Assembly: GCA_027574665.1 (NCBI GenBank)
Contig: CM050677.1
Coordinates: forward strand, 2,799,273 to 2,863,272
Source: Rhynochetos jubatus
Taxonomy: Eukaryota > Chordata > Aves > Eurypygiformes > Rhynochetidae
Length of the DNA: 64,000 nucleotides
Direction of reading: 5' to 3'
Numbering within the stretch: the stretch's first letter is position 1; each line of letters begins with the position of its first letter. The notes beneath the pieces are model-generated. The model searched no databases and was not told the origin of the DNA. It worked only from the letters and a program-made list of their open reading frames with translations. A program made the translations under genes and the position numbers. Shown one piece after another: positions 1-11,500 of this stretch.

Positions 1-202
1 CCTTGCCTTGCTGCGTCTCTGCTCAGAAATACCCCCTTGGCCCTGGAGCACGTAATGTCAACAGGAATCCTGCCTACTGCTGGCCTCCACAGAGGAACTG
101 TGGGCATGGGAGACACCCAGGAGGTCAGCAGTCCCACAGCTCTTGGGTGCAGCTTTGGGTGGAGCTGTGCTGAGGAAGGAGACTCTGAAGAGGACTTTCC
201 CG

Positions 203-687
203 AAGGATGCCTGGAATTGGGAATGGGTAAATAGCCCTGGGCATTACCTGCAGTCCCTGAGGGACCTGGTCAACAGCCAGCTGAATATGAGCCAGCAGGG
301 TGCCCAGATGGCCAAGAAGGCCAACGGCATCCTGGCCTGCATCAGGGACAGTGTGACTACCAGACCAGGCAAATGCTTGTCCCCCTGTTCTTGGCACTGC
401 TGAGGCCACACCTCAAATCCTGTGTTCAGTTTTGGGCCCCTCACTACAAAAAAGACATTGAGGTGCTGGAGCGTGTCCAAAGAATTGCAACAAAGGGGAG
501 GTGTAGATTGGATATTAGGATTAGGATTGGAATTAGGATATTGGAATTAGGATATTAGGAAAATCTTGTTCCCTGAAAGGGTTGTCAGGCATTGGAATAG
601 GCTGCCCAGGGAGGTGGAACAGTCACCATCCCTGAAGGTATTAAACAGACATGTGGATGTGCTGCTCAGGGACATGGTTTTGAACTA
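203..687 (+). mobile_element. CR1 LINE 3' fragment (reverse-transcriptase C-terminus plus 3' UTR)
   Basis: Reading along the plus strand, the translation has the CR1 ORF2 C-terminal pattern ([18 protein letters not shown], then [20 protein letters not shown] and a VLERVQR motif), followed by the usual 'GGCTGCCCAGGGAGGTGG' 3'-UTR stretch. It is broken by stops. An ATTAGGA-type expansion at about 505-565 has grown inside the usual 'TTGGATATTAGGAA' segment. The 3' tail is missing because a minus-strand CR1 abuts at about 688. Confidence 0.85.
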
Positions 688-930
688 CAGAACGATAGAA
701 TGGTTTGGGTTGGAAGGGACCTTAAAGACCATCTAGTTCAAACCCGCCTGCTGTGGGCAGGGACAGCCTCCACTAGATCAGGCTGCTCAAAGCCTCATCC
801 AGCCTGGCCTTGGACATGTCCAGGGATGGGGCATCCACAGCTTCTCTCGGCAACCTGTCCCAGTGCCTTGCCTCCCTTTCCATGAAGAATTTCCTCCAGG
901 TATCCAGTCTAAATCTCCACGCTTACAATT
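688..930 (-). mobile_element. CR1 LINE 3' end, minus strand
   Basis: The plus strand reads the reverse complement of a CR1 3' end: 'ATAGAATGGTTTGGGTTGG' followed by 'GGACCTTAAAGACCATC' and 'CATCCACAGCTTCTCTCGG'. It meets the plus-strand CR1 fragment tail to tail. A further minus-strand CR1-like stretch of another subfamily follows (about 930-1019 and 1825-1900) and is split by the solo LTR at 1020-1824. Confidence 0.8.
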
Positions 931-1019
931 TAAACCCCTCAGGAAGGGTGACGTAGTGCTGCTTGCAAAGGACCATGTCCAGGCAGACTTGGAGTACCTC
1001 CATGGTGGAGACTCCCCAG

Positions 1020-1824
1020 TGTCGTGGTTTAACTCCAGCTGGCAAAATACCACGAAGCCGCTCTCACAAATCCCCCTCCCCTCCTCCAATGGAGGGGAAG
1101 AATCGGAGGAAAAAGAAATAAGGAAGCTCGCAAAATTGAGATAAGAACTATTTACTAATTAAATCTAAATCAATATATACGGGTACTACTAATACTAAAT
1201 AATTAAAATAGTAGAAAACGAAACATATAGTACAATATATACAATATGATACAATATGATACAATTTCCCACCATCCACTGACCAATGCACACCCAGATG
1301 TTGAGGGATGAAAATCAGACCCAGAGAGCCCGAGACCCACAGCCCGAGAGCGATCGCAGCCCGAGAGCCACGGCCTGAAGGCCGGAGCCCAGGAGCCTAT
1401 GCAGCAGATTCCGAGCAAACCTTATCACCAATAACACGGCCAGAAAACTCAAAACAATCCACCATCTCCCACACGAATGAGCCAGCACAGGAGTTGGCAA
1501 AGCAGCTAACGCAGGAGGGTTAGCAAGTACCTGGAGAGACGAGCAAGGGAGTAAGGGAGAGAGAGAGAAGGGAAGAGTAATGGCTACCGGACCCTCTTCC
1601 CCACCCAAAGAGACCGGAACATGACATACTATGGGATGGAATACTTCCTTGGTTAGTCTGGGTCAGCTAGAGTATCCGAAGCGGACAAAAGACCTTGAGT
1701 TCAGTACAGGCCATCCCCAGCACCAGCTGAGGCCTTATCAATGTTTTCACTTACTGTCCAGCAACACAGTTCCCTGGCAACCAGAGTAAAGGGAGTTAGC
1801 CCTTTCCTGACTGAAACCAGCACA
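1020..1824. mobile_element. Solo LTR with 5-bp target-site duplication (CCCAG)
   Basis: The element starts TGTCGTGGTTTAACTCC and ends ACCAGCACA, the terminal pattern of a common avian ERV LTR. CCCAG at 1015-1019 and again at 1825-1829 is a perfect 5-bp target duplication. No internal retroviral sequence lies inside, so it is a solo LTR of 805 bp. The paralogous place in the 31.5-kb copy (31604-31608) shows the uninterrupted CCCAG empty site, which confirms both ends. Confidence 0.93.
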
Positions 1825-1899
1825 CCCAGCCTCTCTGGGCATCCTGGGACAGAGCTTCCTCACCCACGCAGTGAAAAAGGGTGCCTGTCTCTAGCACAC

Positions 1900-3500
1900 C
1901 TGTTCCATGCAGTTCCCCAGTGAACGCATACACCCCCCCTCACCCCCTGGAGTCACAAGCAAACCCACATTCGTGCACCCCTCAAATATCAGCACAGGCC
2001 TCAGCCCAGCTAATAGCCCTGCCTGGAGCCTGGGCCCTCTTACCCAGCACCCAGGTCTCCTCCCTCTCTCTGGCAAGGCCAGCCTGATGTTCCCTAGCAA
2101 ACAGAAGCAGGCGATCACCCCCTGCTCCCCCAGTCAGCCCCACACTCTTGCATCCCTCAAACATTCCTGTGGCTTGATAGTATCCACCTGTGACATGTTC
2201 TTCCTTCTCCAGTTGCTGGCACCCAGACCTACAGGCCCCATGGCCTTCGGTTGTTTGCCCAGTTACTGGCACCCCCATCTCTCTCACCTCATGTTCCTCT
2301 TGTCACTGCTTGTCACTTACAAAGCTCAGGCTGACCCACTTTTCCTAATGGCCCATCAATTAGCAGCTGAAGAGCTCTGATCTCCTCCTTGTCTCCCTTA
2401 TCACTTCCTCAGACATTGGTGTCCTTGTGTGCTTTCTTTATCACTTTCCCTTTTACTGTTTCCTCTCTTGGAAAGGAAAAGGGACTCGATCCAAGTGCCT
2501 TAGTGACCCAGCAGCTCTCACCCTCCACATGCCCTGACAGCGGCCTCTGCTCAACTTGCTCATGTGTGCGAGTTCCCCAAGACACTGACAGGCTCCTGTG
2601 CCCGGAGAAAATGGGGTCTCTTCAGTCGGGGCTGTCAGGGGAAACCTCATGCTGAGCTCAGTCTTTGCAGCGTCTCCCTGCAACACCTGCAGCGACACTA
2701 AACCAGGGCATTGACTTTCCAGGAGGGCTGAGAGGGTACAAACACGGAGGAAAAGGGAAAGATTGCCCAAAAGTCCAACCGGTGCCAGATGTAAGGTGGG
2801 TGTGAAAAAGCACTCGGGTCATGTGAAATGCCCCATATTACAACACATTTATTGGTGGCCTTCCCCCATGTCCTGCCTTTCCTGCCGAGATCCTGAATCC
2901 TGTCTTGCAGGTGTTTGTGTACAGCTGAGGAGGAGGACAGGCCTGAATTCCACCTCCACGTGGGATCCAACCCCTGGCTTTCTTAGCCATCCACGTGGGA
3001 ATGGGGCTTCTCATCCACCTCCCAGGACCTCACAGAGACATTTTTCTCCAGGTGCAGAGACTGAGCTTTCTTTGTCACCTCAGAAGGCCTCACTGCCCAC
3101 GCCTCATGCCATGGCCTACTGAGGTGACATCGCTCCAGTAATCAGACCATGTTGGTCTGTCACCATGGCTGCTTTTGTCAGCTTCCACCACCGAGGCTCT
3201 CGAGGCCAGCTCTTGGCTTTCCACAACAGACTCAGTATAACAAGAGACATGTGCTCAGAGGATGTGTCAGCCAGGTGACAATAAGCTTGCCTGGATGGCA
3301 GCTCAAGTCTTTTCGCCTATCTGGCAGTCCACTCGGGTGTAGGAATCGCATGGTTACCTCCACGCAGCTCCGCGGAGCGGGGCATCAGCTCTGGCTGAGC
3401 TTTCCCAGAAGACCTCCCTGGCCCTGACCTCACCGAGGCCATACAGGGAAGATGGGGGGAAGCTCTTGACTTCACTGAGCCCTGGTTGGACCTGAGACAG
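1900..3500. other. Triplicated non-genic sequence, no gene recognised
   Basis: The sequence is present at about 31680-33288 and 48592-50192 with few differences. It is C/T-rich with several short open frames, none with a recognisable domain or codon signature, and the open frames differ in length among copies. Copy A alone has an extra ~18 bp near 32110. I see no gene, RNA or element here. Confidence 0.6.
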
Positions 3501-4042
3501 TGTCATGGTTTAGCCACAGCTGCCGACAGGCAGCAAGCAGCCCCTCACTCGCCCCTACCCCCAGCACATGGGGTGGGGGAGAGAATCGGAAAAGATCTCA
3601 TGGGTTGAGCTAAAAACACTCTAAAGGAAAGCTAAGGGAGAGGAAATAAGGGAATATACAAAAACAAGTGATGCACAATGCAACAATTGCTCCCCACCCA
3701 GTGACTGATAGCCCGTCCCCAAGCAGTGACCCCCGCCAGCCAACCCCCCTCAGCTTATACACTTGAGCATGAGGTTTGATGGCATGAAATGTCCCTTTTG
3801 GCCAGTTTGGGCCAGCTGTCCTGGCTGTGTCTCCTCCCTGCTCCTAGTAGAGAAGAAGCTGGGAGCACAGGTGCAGTATGAGAAACTGAAAACCTGCTTG
3901 GCTTAAGATAAGCATTACTTGGCAACAACAAAACCATCAGTGTGACCAGCATTCTCCTCAGCACGAATCCAAAACATAGCCCCACGGTAGCTACTATGGA
4001 GAAAGTTAACTCTATCCAAGCCACCTCCCGCACGCCCGGGCA
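3501..4042. mobile_element. Solo LTR-like element, second family
   Basis: It begins TGTCATGGTTTAGCCACAG, typical of avian LTR 5' ends, and carries an LTR-like 3' part (GAAAGTTAACTCTATCC near 4008). The 3' end is uncertain. If it ends at CGGGCA (4042), the flanks GACAG and GACAA form an imperfect 5-bp target duplication. Copies lie at 33289-33819 (11-bp deletion at its 5' end) and 50193-50733. Confidence 0.65.
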
Positions 4043-5129
4043 GACAAACTTTCAGGAAGGCAGATGGGCTCAGAAACTTGTGTCCCCACACATCACCAAC
4101 ACTGCATTGGAAGCAGATCGACTCACGGACGGCCTGCACGAGGTCGGCAGCATTCCTCAGCCTTGCCCCTTGCCCATAAAGAAACTCCCATCCTTTTGAA
4201 CTCTCTAGCAGCTGTGCCCTGGCCTGGAGAGGCAGGCCGAGGAGGACAGCCCGCCATGCTGAGGCACTCCCCATCTTGTGACATTTAATTAAACAAAGGA
4301 TCCAAACTGGAGGGAAACCATCCTTGTTGTGGCCCGAAATTGGCATCAGCGCAGTAAGGTGTTTGGAGGGGCAGGAAAAGGAGGGCTCAGGAGCTAGAGG
4401 CTGCATTTCAGTGCCTCTTCCCTGGACAGAGCTCTAGCAGATTCCTGCCATCGCCACTCAGTTGCACCTGGGTCCTGCTGACCCTGGGAACCTGCTGCTT
4501 TCTGGTGCTCATGGACGAGGCAATACGGAGTGTCCCCACTCTGAGCAGCAGGTTCCATTGTGCTGAGGGACACACACTCACAGGCTCCTGCACACCAGTG
4601 TGGCATCAAGCACAAATTCGTGCTCCCGTGTCCATCCAGAGAAACCTGGCTGCACACAAAAGCCATGAACACACATAGGAACACAGCCAGCTGTGGGCTC
4701 TGCTGAGGGTACCTGGGGACAACCGCAGCAGGGCTAGAGCACTGTGGGGAAGGGCAAGGCACAAGGCATGCCCATGGCATTGCTTGTGTGCTCACAGACT
4801 GCACAGAGAGGAGGAGAGAGTCACAACGGGCCAATCATTTTTCCTGAGGGCAGCGTTAGGAATAGGGGGTTAAAACCAGCAGCACAATACACATACCTGG
4901 AGAGGCAAAAAGCATCGACCATGGGGCTGAGCTGAGGAGGGAGGGAAAGAGACGGACGTGGCACATCCTCATGCATGGGAGTCTCTGGGCAGGCAGCTGA
5001 TAATTGCTGGAAATTCTTCCCGAGAATGACACTTCAGCCCCACCAGAGTGACCTGAGCTGAAGTCACGCGCCTGCTCCGGACCCGTCCAGCCCTTCAGGG
5101 GAGACTTCTGCCTGCACTGCTGCATTCCT
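4043..5129. other. Upstream flank of the keratin unit, no gene recognised
   Basis: No gene is seen. From about 4240 on, this flank resembles, at lower identity, the sequence at 40875-42170 and its copy at 57785-59090, which sit upstream of the second keratin promoter of each duplicon. It is therefore part of an older keratin-gene duplication unit. Confidence 0.6.
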
Positions 5130-5390
5130 GCCCTAGAAATGCTGGGGCCTTTCCTCCCAGGGCTCAGAAGAAGCCTTCACTGGGGAATGGGCATGGCACA
5201 AACCTGGAAATGTAAAGGCAGCAGTGGAGGAAACCAAAGCACAGCCCCTATCATTAACTGTGATGGTTTGCACTCAAGAGGAGCTTGTCAGAACATTGTT
5301 ACCTCTGCAAAGGGTGCCTCTGGTGCTGCGGCCATGAAGGGCAGGTATAAAAGCAGCCCGAGTCCCTGCTCTCTCATCCCAGTGTTCACA
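5130..5390 (+). promoter_or_regulatory. Orphan feather-keratin promoter, truncated in exon 1
   Basis: The region is almost identical to the promoters of FK1, FK3 and FK4. TATAAAA lies at 5346-5352 and the initiator-like CTCTCTCATCCC stretch follows. In the intact genes exon 1 continues to a GT donor about 40 bp further on. Here the match ends after CATCCC at 5390 and CR1 sequence follows, so exon 1 has no donor and no keratin coding exon follows. It is a pseudogene remnant consisting of promoter only. Confidence 0.85.
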
Positions 5391-5540
5391 AGTATGCAGG
5401 TGTACAAGTGTTAAAGGCCAGGCTGGATGAGGATTTGAACAACCTGGTCTAGTGGAAGGTGGCCCTACCCATAACAGGAGGCTTGGAAGTAGATGAACTT
5501 TAAGGTCCCTTCCAAGACAAACCATTCTATGATTCTATGA
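5391..5540 (+). mobile_element. CR1 LINE 3' tail
   Basis: The plus strand reads 'AAGGCCAGGCTGGATGAGG' through to 'ATTCTATGATTCTATGA', the CR1 3' terminus with its 8-bp microsatellite tail. About 25 bp of extra sequence sits after 'AGTGTTC'. The left edge cuts keratin exon 1; the right edge abuts the satellite array. Confidence 0.88.
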
Positions 5541-8500
5541 AAGGGCAGATTTGGAATCTAAAATCAAGATGTTGACAAACTTGTTTGAGCTTTGAACCAA
5601 TAAAATGAGGCTTTAAAACATATTAAAGACGTTGGAAGCCAAAGTTTAGATTGTGGAAAAGGAAAATAAAGATTTGGAGCCTGCGATTGTAGTAATGAAG
5701 CCAAAAGAAAAGGATTTCTGTCCCAGAACATGAGTGTTTGAGCCCTCACAATAAAGATTTGAGAACTAAGAGGAAATATTTACACTTCAGAATCACAGAT
5801 TTCCCCTCAAAAAATGAGGCTTTGGACACTCAAAATCAGACTTTGAGCATGCAGAAGTGCACTCTAGGCCCTTAAAATGAGTCTTTCCACCCAAAAAGCA
5901 GAGCTTAGAATTTATAAAGAGTAGCTGGGACACAAAAATGAGGATTTCACTCCAGAAAGTCAGTCTTGAACCATGGAATCAAATCTATGGCCTCTGCAAG
6001 TGAACATGTTCAGGTAAAAGTGAAGCTTTGTGACATAGAAAGGATGCTTTGGACACTCAAGGGGAGTCCTGTATCCTAGCAAGCCCTGGCTGGATCACCA
6101 AAACATCACTGTGGGGCCTTCACATGAGGCTTTGGCGATTAAACACGCAGCTTTGGAATCTAAAATCGAGCTCTTGCCAAACACAGCTGAGCCTTTGGAG
6201 CACTAAATGTATCTTGGAAAGATAATTAAGGCTTGGAAGCCAAAGGTAAGACTGTGGAAAAGGAAAATGAGGATTTGGACCCTCCGATTGTTGTACTGGA
6301 GCCTAAGCCATGGCTTTCGACTCTAGGAAAGGAGGGTTTGGGCCCTCACAGTGAAGCTTTGGGACCTAAAAGGAAAGCTATACACTTCAGACTGAAACCT
6401 TCCTGCTCGAAAAATGAGGCTTTGGACACTCCAAATCAGATTCTGGGAGCTCAAAATGGCACTCAGGGCCCTTAACATGTGTCTTTGGATGCTAAAAGCA
6501 GAGCTTGGAAATAACAAAGGGGAGCTTGGGCCCAAAACATGACGGTTTGGACCATAGTAAGGAGGCCTTGAATTATAGAATCAAAGCTATGGTGTCTATA
6601 AGTAAACATGCGGAGGTAAAAATGAAGCTTTGTGACACAGAAAGGATGGTTTGGACACTCAAGGGGAGTCCTGTATCCCAGCAAGCCCTGGCTGGATCAC
6701 CAAAACATCACTGTGGGGCCTTCACATGAGGCTTTGGTGATTAAAAAGGCAGCTTTGGAATCTAAAATCGAGCTCTTGCCAAACACAGCTGAGCCTTTGG
6801 AGCACTAAAAGTATCTTGGAAAGATAATTAAGGCTTGGAAGCCAAAGCTAAGACTGTGGAAATGGAAAATGAGGATTTGGACAGCCTAACTGCAGCCTTG
6901 GAGCCTAAGCCATGGCTTTCTGCAGTAGAAAAGGAGGTTTGCGCCCTCACAGTGAAGCTTTGGGACCTAAAAGGAAAGATTTACACTTTAGAATCACAGC
7001 TTTCCCCTCAAAAAATGAGGCTTTGGACACTCCAAATCAGACTCTGGGAGCTCAAAATGGCACTCAGGGCCCTTAACATGTGTCTTTGGATGCTAAAATC
7101 AGTGCTTGGAAATAATAAAGGGGAGCTTGGGCCCAAAACATGACGGTTTGGACCATAGAAAGGAGGCCTTGAAGCATAGAATCAAAGCTATGGTGTCTAT
7201 AAGTAAACATGCTGCTTTAAAAATGAAGCTTTGTGACATAGAAAGGATGGTTTGGACATTCAAGGGGAGTCCTGTATCCTAGCAAGCCCTGGCTGGATCA
7301 CCAAAACATCACTTTGGAGCCTTCACATGAGGCTTTGGCAATTAAAAAGGCAGCTTTGGAATCTAAAAATGAGATCTTGCCAAACACAGCTGAGCCTCTG
7401 GATGACTAAATGTATCTTGGAAAGATAATTAAGGCTTGGAAGCCAAAGCTAAGACTGTGGAAAAGGAAAATGAGGATTTGGACCCTCCGATTGTTGTATT
7501 GGAGCCTAAGCTATGGCTTTCTGCACTAGAAAAGGAGGTTTGCGCCCTCACAGTGAAGCTTTGGGACCTAAGAGGAAAGATTTACACTTTAGAATCACAG
7601 CTTTCCCCTCAAAAAAATGAGGCTTTGGACACTCCAAATCAGACTCTGGGAGCTCAGCATGGCACTCAGGGCCCTTAACGTGTGTCTGTGGATGCTAAAA
7701 GCAGAGCTTGGAAATAATAAAGGGGAGCTTGGGCCCAAAACATGACGGTTTGGACCATAGAAAGGAGGCCTTGAAGCATAGAATCAAAGCTATGGCCTCT
7801 ATAAGTAAACATGCTGAGGTAAAAATGAAGCTTTGTGACATAGAAAGGATGCTTTGGACACTCAAGGGGAGTCCTGTATCCTAGCAAGCCCTGGCTGGAT
7901 CACCAAAACATCACTTTGGGGCCTTCACATGAGGCTTTGGCGATTAAAAAGGCAGCTTTGGAATCTAAAATCGAGCTCTTGCCAAACACAGCTGAGCCTT
8001 TGAAGCATTAAATGTATCTTGGAAAGATAATTAAGGCTTGGAAGCCAAAGCTAAGACTGTGGAAAAGAAAATGAGGATTTGGACCCTCCGATTGTTGTAT
8101 TGGAGCCTAAGCCATGGCTTTCTGCACTAGGAAAGGAGGTTTGCACCCTCACAGTGAAGCTTTGGGACCTAAGAGGAAAGATTTACACTTTAGAATCACA
8201 GCTTTCCCCTCGAAAAATGAGGATTTGGACCCTCCGATTGTTGTATTGGAGCCTAAGCTATGGCTTTCTGCACTAGAAAAGGAGGTTTTGCGCCCTCACA
8301 GTGAAGCTTTGGGACCTAAAAGGAAAGCTATACACTTCAGACTGAAACCTTCCCGCTCGAAAAATGAGGCTTTGGACACTCCAAATCAGACTCTGGGAGC
8401 TCAAAATGGCACTCAGGGCCCTTAACATGTGTCTTTGGATGCTAAAAGCAGTGCTTGGAAATAGCAAAGGGGAGCTTGGGCCCAGAAAATCTCTCTTTGG

Positions 8501-11500
8501 ATCCTGGGAAGAGGCCTTGAAGCATAGAATCAAAGCTATGGCCTCTACAAGTGAACATTCTGAGGTAAAAATGAAGCTTTGTGACACAGAAAGGATGGTT
8601 TGGACACTCAAGGGGAGTCCTGTATCCTAGCAAGCCCTGGCTGGATCACTAAAACGTCACTTTGGGGCCTTCACATGAGGCTTTGGCAATTAAAAAGGCA
8701 GCTTTGGAATCTAAAATCGAGCTCTTGCAAACACAGCTAAGCCTTTGGAGCACTAACTGTATCTTGGAAAGATAAATAATGCTTGGAAGCCAAAGCTAAG
8801 ACTGTGGAAAAGGAAAATGAGGATTTGGACAGCCTAACTGCAGCCTTGGAGTCTAAGCCATGGCTTTCTGCACTAGAAAAGGAGGCTTTGCGCCCTCACA
8901 GTGAAGCTTTGGGACCTAAAAGGAAAGCTATACACTTCAGACTGAAACCTTCCCGCTCGAAAAATGAGGCTTTGGACACTCCAAATCAGACTCTGGGAGC
9001 TCAAAATGGCACTCAGGGCCCTTAACATGTGTCTTTGGATGCTAAAAGCAGAGCTTGGAAATAACAAAGGGGAGCTTGGGCCCAAAAAATCTCTCTTTGG
9101 ATCCTGGGAAGAGGCCTTGAAGCATAGAATCAAAGCTATGTCCTCTACAAGTGAACATTCTGAGGTAAAAATGAAGCGTTGTGACATAGAAAGGATGGTT
9201 TGGACACTCAAGGGGAGTCCTGTATCCTAGCAAGCCCTGGCTGGATCACCAAAACATCACTTTGGGGCCTTCACATGAGGCTTTGGCAATTAAACACGCA
9301 GCTTTGGAATCTAAAATTGAGATCTTGCCAAACACAGCTGAGCCTTTGGAGCATTACATGTATCTTGGAAAGATAAATAAGGCTTGGAAGCCAAAGCTAA
9401 GTCTGTGGAAAAGGAAAATGAGGATTTGGACAGCCTAACTGCAGCCTTGGAGCCTAAGCCATGGCTTTCTGCACTAGGAAAGAAGGGTTTGGGCCCTCAC
9501 AATGAAGCTTTGGGACCTAAGAGGAAAGATTTACACTTTAGAATCACAGCTTTCCCCTCGAAAAATGAGGCTTTGGACACTCCAAATCAGACTCTGGGAG
9601 CTCAAAATGACACTCAGGGCCCTTAACATGTGTCTTTGGATGCTAAAAGCAGAGCTTGGAAATAATAAAGGGGAGCTTGGCCCCAAAAAATCTCTGTTTG
9701 GATCCTGGGAAAGGAGGCCTTGAAGCATAGAATCAAAGCTATGGTGTCTATAAGTAAACATGCTGAGGTAAAAATGAAGCTTTGTGACACAGAAAGGATG
9801 GTTTGGACACTCAAGGGGAGTCCTGTATCCTAGCAAGCCCTGGCTGGATCACCAAAACATCACTGTGGGGCCTTCACATGAGGCTTTGGCGATTAAAAAG
9901 GCAGCTTTAGAATCTAAAATCGAGCTCTTGCCAAACACAGCTGAGCCTTTGGAGCACTAAAAGTATCTTGGAAAGATAATTAACGCTTGGAAGCCAAAGC
10001 TAAGACTGTGGAAAAGGAAAATGAGGATTTGGACCCTTTGATTGTTGTACTGGAGCCTAAGCTACGGCTTTCGACTCTAGGAAAGGAGGGTTTGGGCCCT
10101 CACAGTGAAGCTTTGGGACCTAAGAGGAAAGATTTACACTTTAGAATCACAGCTTTCCCCTCAAAAAATGAGGCTTTGGACACTCCAAATCAGACTCTGG
10201 GAGCTCAAAATGACACTCAGGGCCCTTAACATGTGTCTTTGGATCCTAAAAGCAGAGCTTGGAACTTGTAAAGGGGAGCTTGGGCCCAAAAAATCTCTCT
10301 TTGGATCCTGGGAAGGAGGCTTTGAAGCATAGAATCAAAGCTATGGCCTCTAAAACTAAAAATGCTGAGGTAAAAATGAAGCTTTGTGACACAGAAAGGA
10401 TGGTTTGGACACTCAAGGGGAGTCCTGTATCCTAGCAAGCCCTGGCTGCATCACAAAATGTCACCTTGGAGCCTTCACATGAGGCTTTGGCAATTAAAAA
10501 GGCAGCTTTGGAATCTAAAATTGAGATCTCGCCAAACACAGCTGAGCCTTTGAAGCATTAAATGTATCTTGGAAAGATAATTAAGGCTTGGAAGCCAAAG
10601 CTAAGACTGTGGAAAAGGAAAATGAGGATTTGGACAGCCTAACTGCAGCCTTGGAGCCTAAGCCATGGCTTTCTGCACTAGAAAAGGAGGTTTGGGCCCT
10701 CACAGTGAAGCTTTGGGACCTAAGAGGAAAGATTTACACTCTAGAATCACAGCTTTCCCCTCAAAAAATGAGGCTTTGGACACTCCAAATCAGACTCTGG
10801 GAGCTCAGCATGGCACTCAGGGTCCTTAACGTGTGTCTTTGGATCCTAAAAGCAGAGCTTGGAACTTGTAAAGGGGAGCTTGGGCCCAAAAAATCTCTCT
10901 TTGGATCCTGGGAAGGAGGCCTTGAAGCACAGAATCAAAGCTATGGCCTCTACAAGTGAACATACTGAGGTAAAAATGAAGCTTTGTGACATAGAAAGGA
11001 TGCTTTGGACACTGAAAGGAATCCTGTATCCTAGCAAGCCCTGGCTGGATCACCAAAACATCACTTTGGGGCCTTCACATGAGGCTTTGGCAATTAAACA
11101 TGCAGCTTTGGAATCTAAAATCGAGCTCTTGCCAAACACAGCTGAGCCTTTGGAGGATTAAATGAGTCTTGGAAAGATAAATAACGCTTGGAAGCCAAAG
11201 CTAGGACAGTGGAAATGGAAAATGAGGATTTGGACCCTCCGATTGTTGTACTGGAGCCTAAGCTATGGCTTTCGACTCTAGGAAAGGTGGGTTTGGGCCC
11301 TCACAGTGAAGCTTTGGGACCTAAAAGGAAAGCTATACACTTCAGACTGAAACCTTCCTGCTCAAAAAATGAGGCTTTGGACACTCCAAATCAGACTCTG
11401 GGAGTTCAGCATGGCACTCAGGGCCCTTAACGTGTGTCTTTGGATCCTAAAAGCAGAGCTTGGAACTTGTAAAGGGGAGCTTGGGCCCAAAAAATCTCTG

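Larger units (their letters stand above)
1..5390. repeat. Segmental duplication, copy 1 (partial)
   Basis: This block is nearly identical to 46693-52080 (constant offset about 46692), and its part from about 930 onward also matches 31520-35160. It carries CR1 pieces, a solo LTR, a second LTR and, at the right end, a feather-keratin promoter. Homology stops at 5390, inside the non-coding first exon of the keratin gene, where a CR1 3' end begins. The left limit is set by the window. Copies 1 and 46.7 kb share the solo LTR that the 31.5-kb copy lacks. Confidence 0.93.

Noticed and set aside
502..566. Telomere-like TTAGGA repeats
   Set aside because: The units are irregular ATTAGGA/GGAATTAGGATATT and lie where CR1 normally has TTGGATATTAGGAA; a local expansion inside CR1, not TTAGGG.
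1900..2400. A 157-169 codon frame (1907-2380 and copies) as a conserved gene
   Set aside because: It is open in all copies only because they are recent duplicates; length and start differ, with no domain or codon bias.
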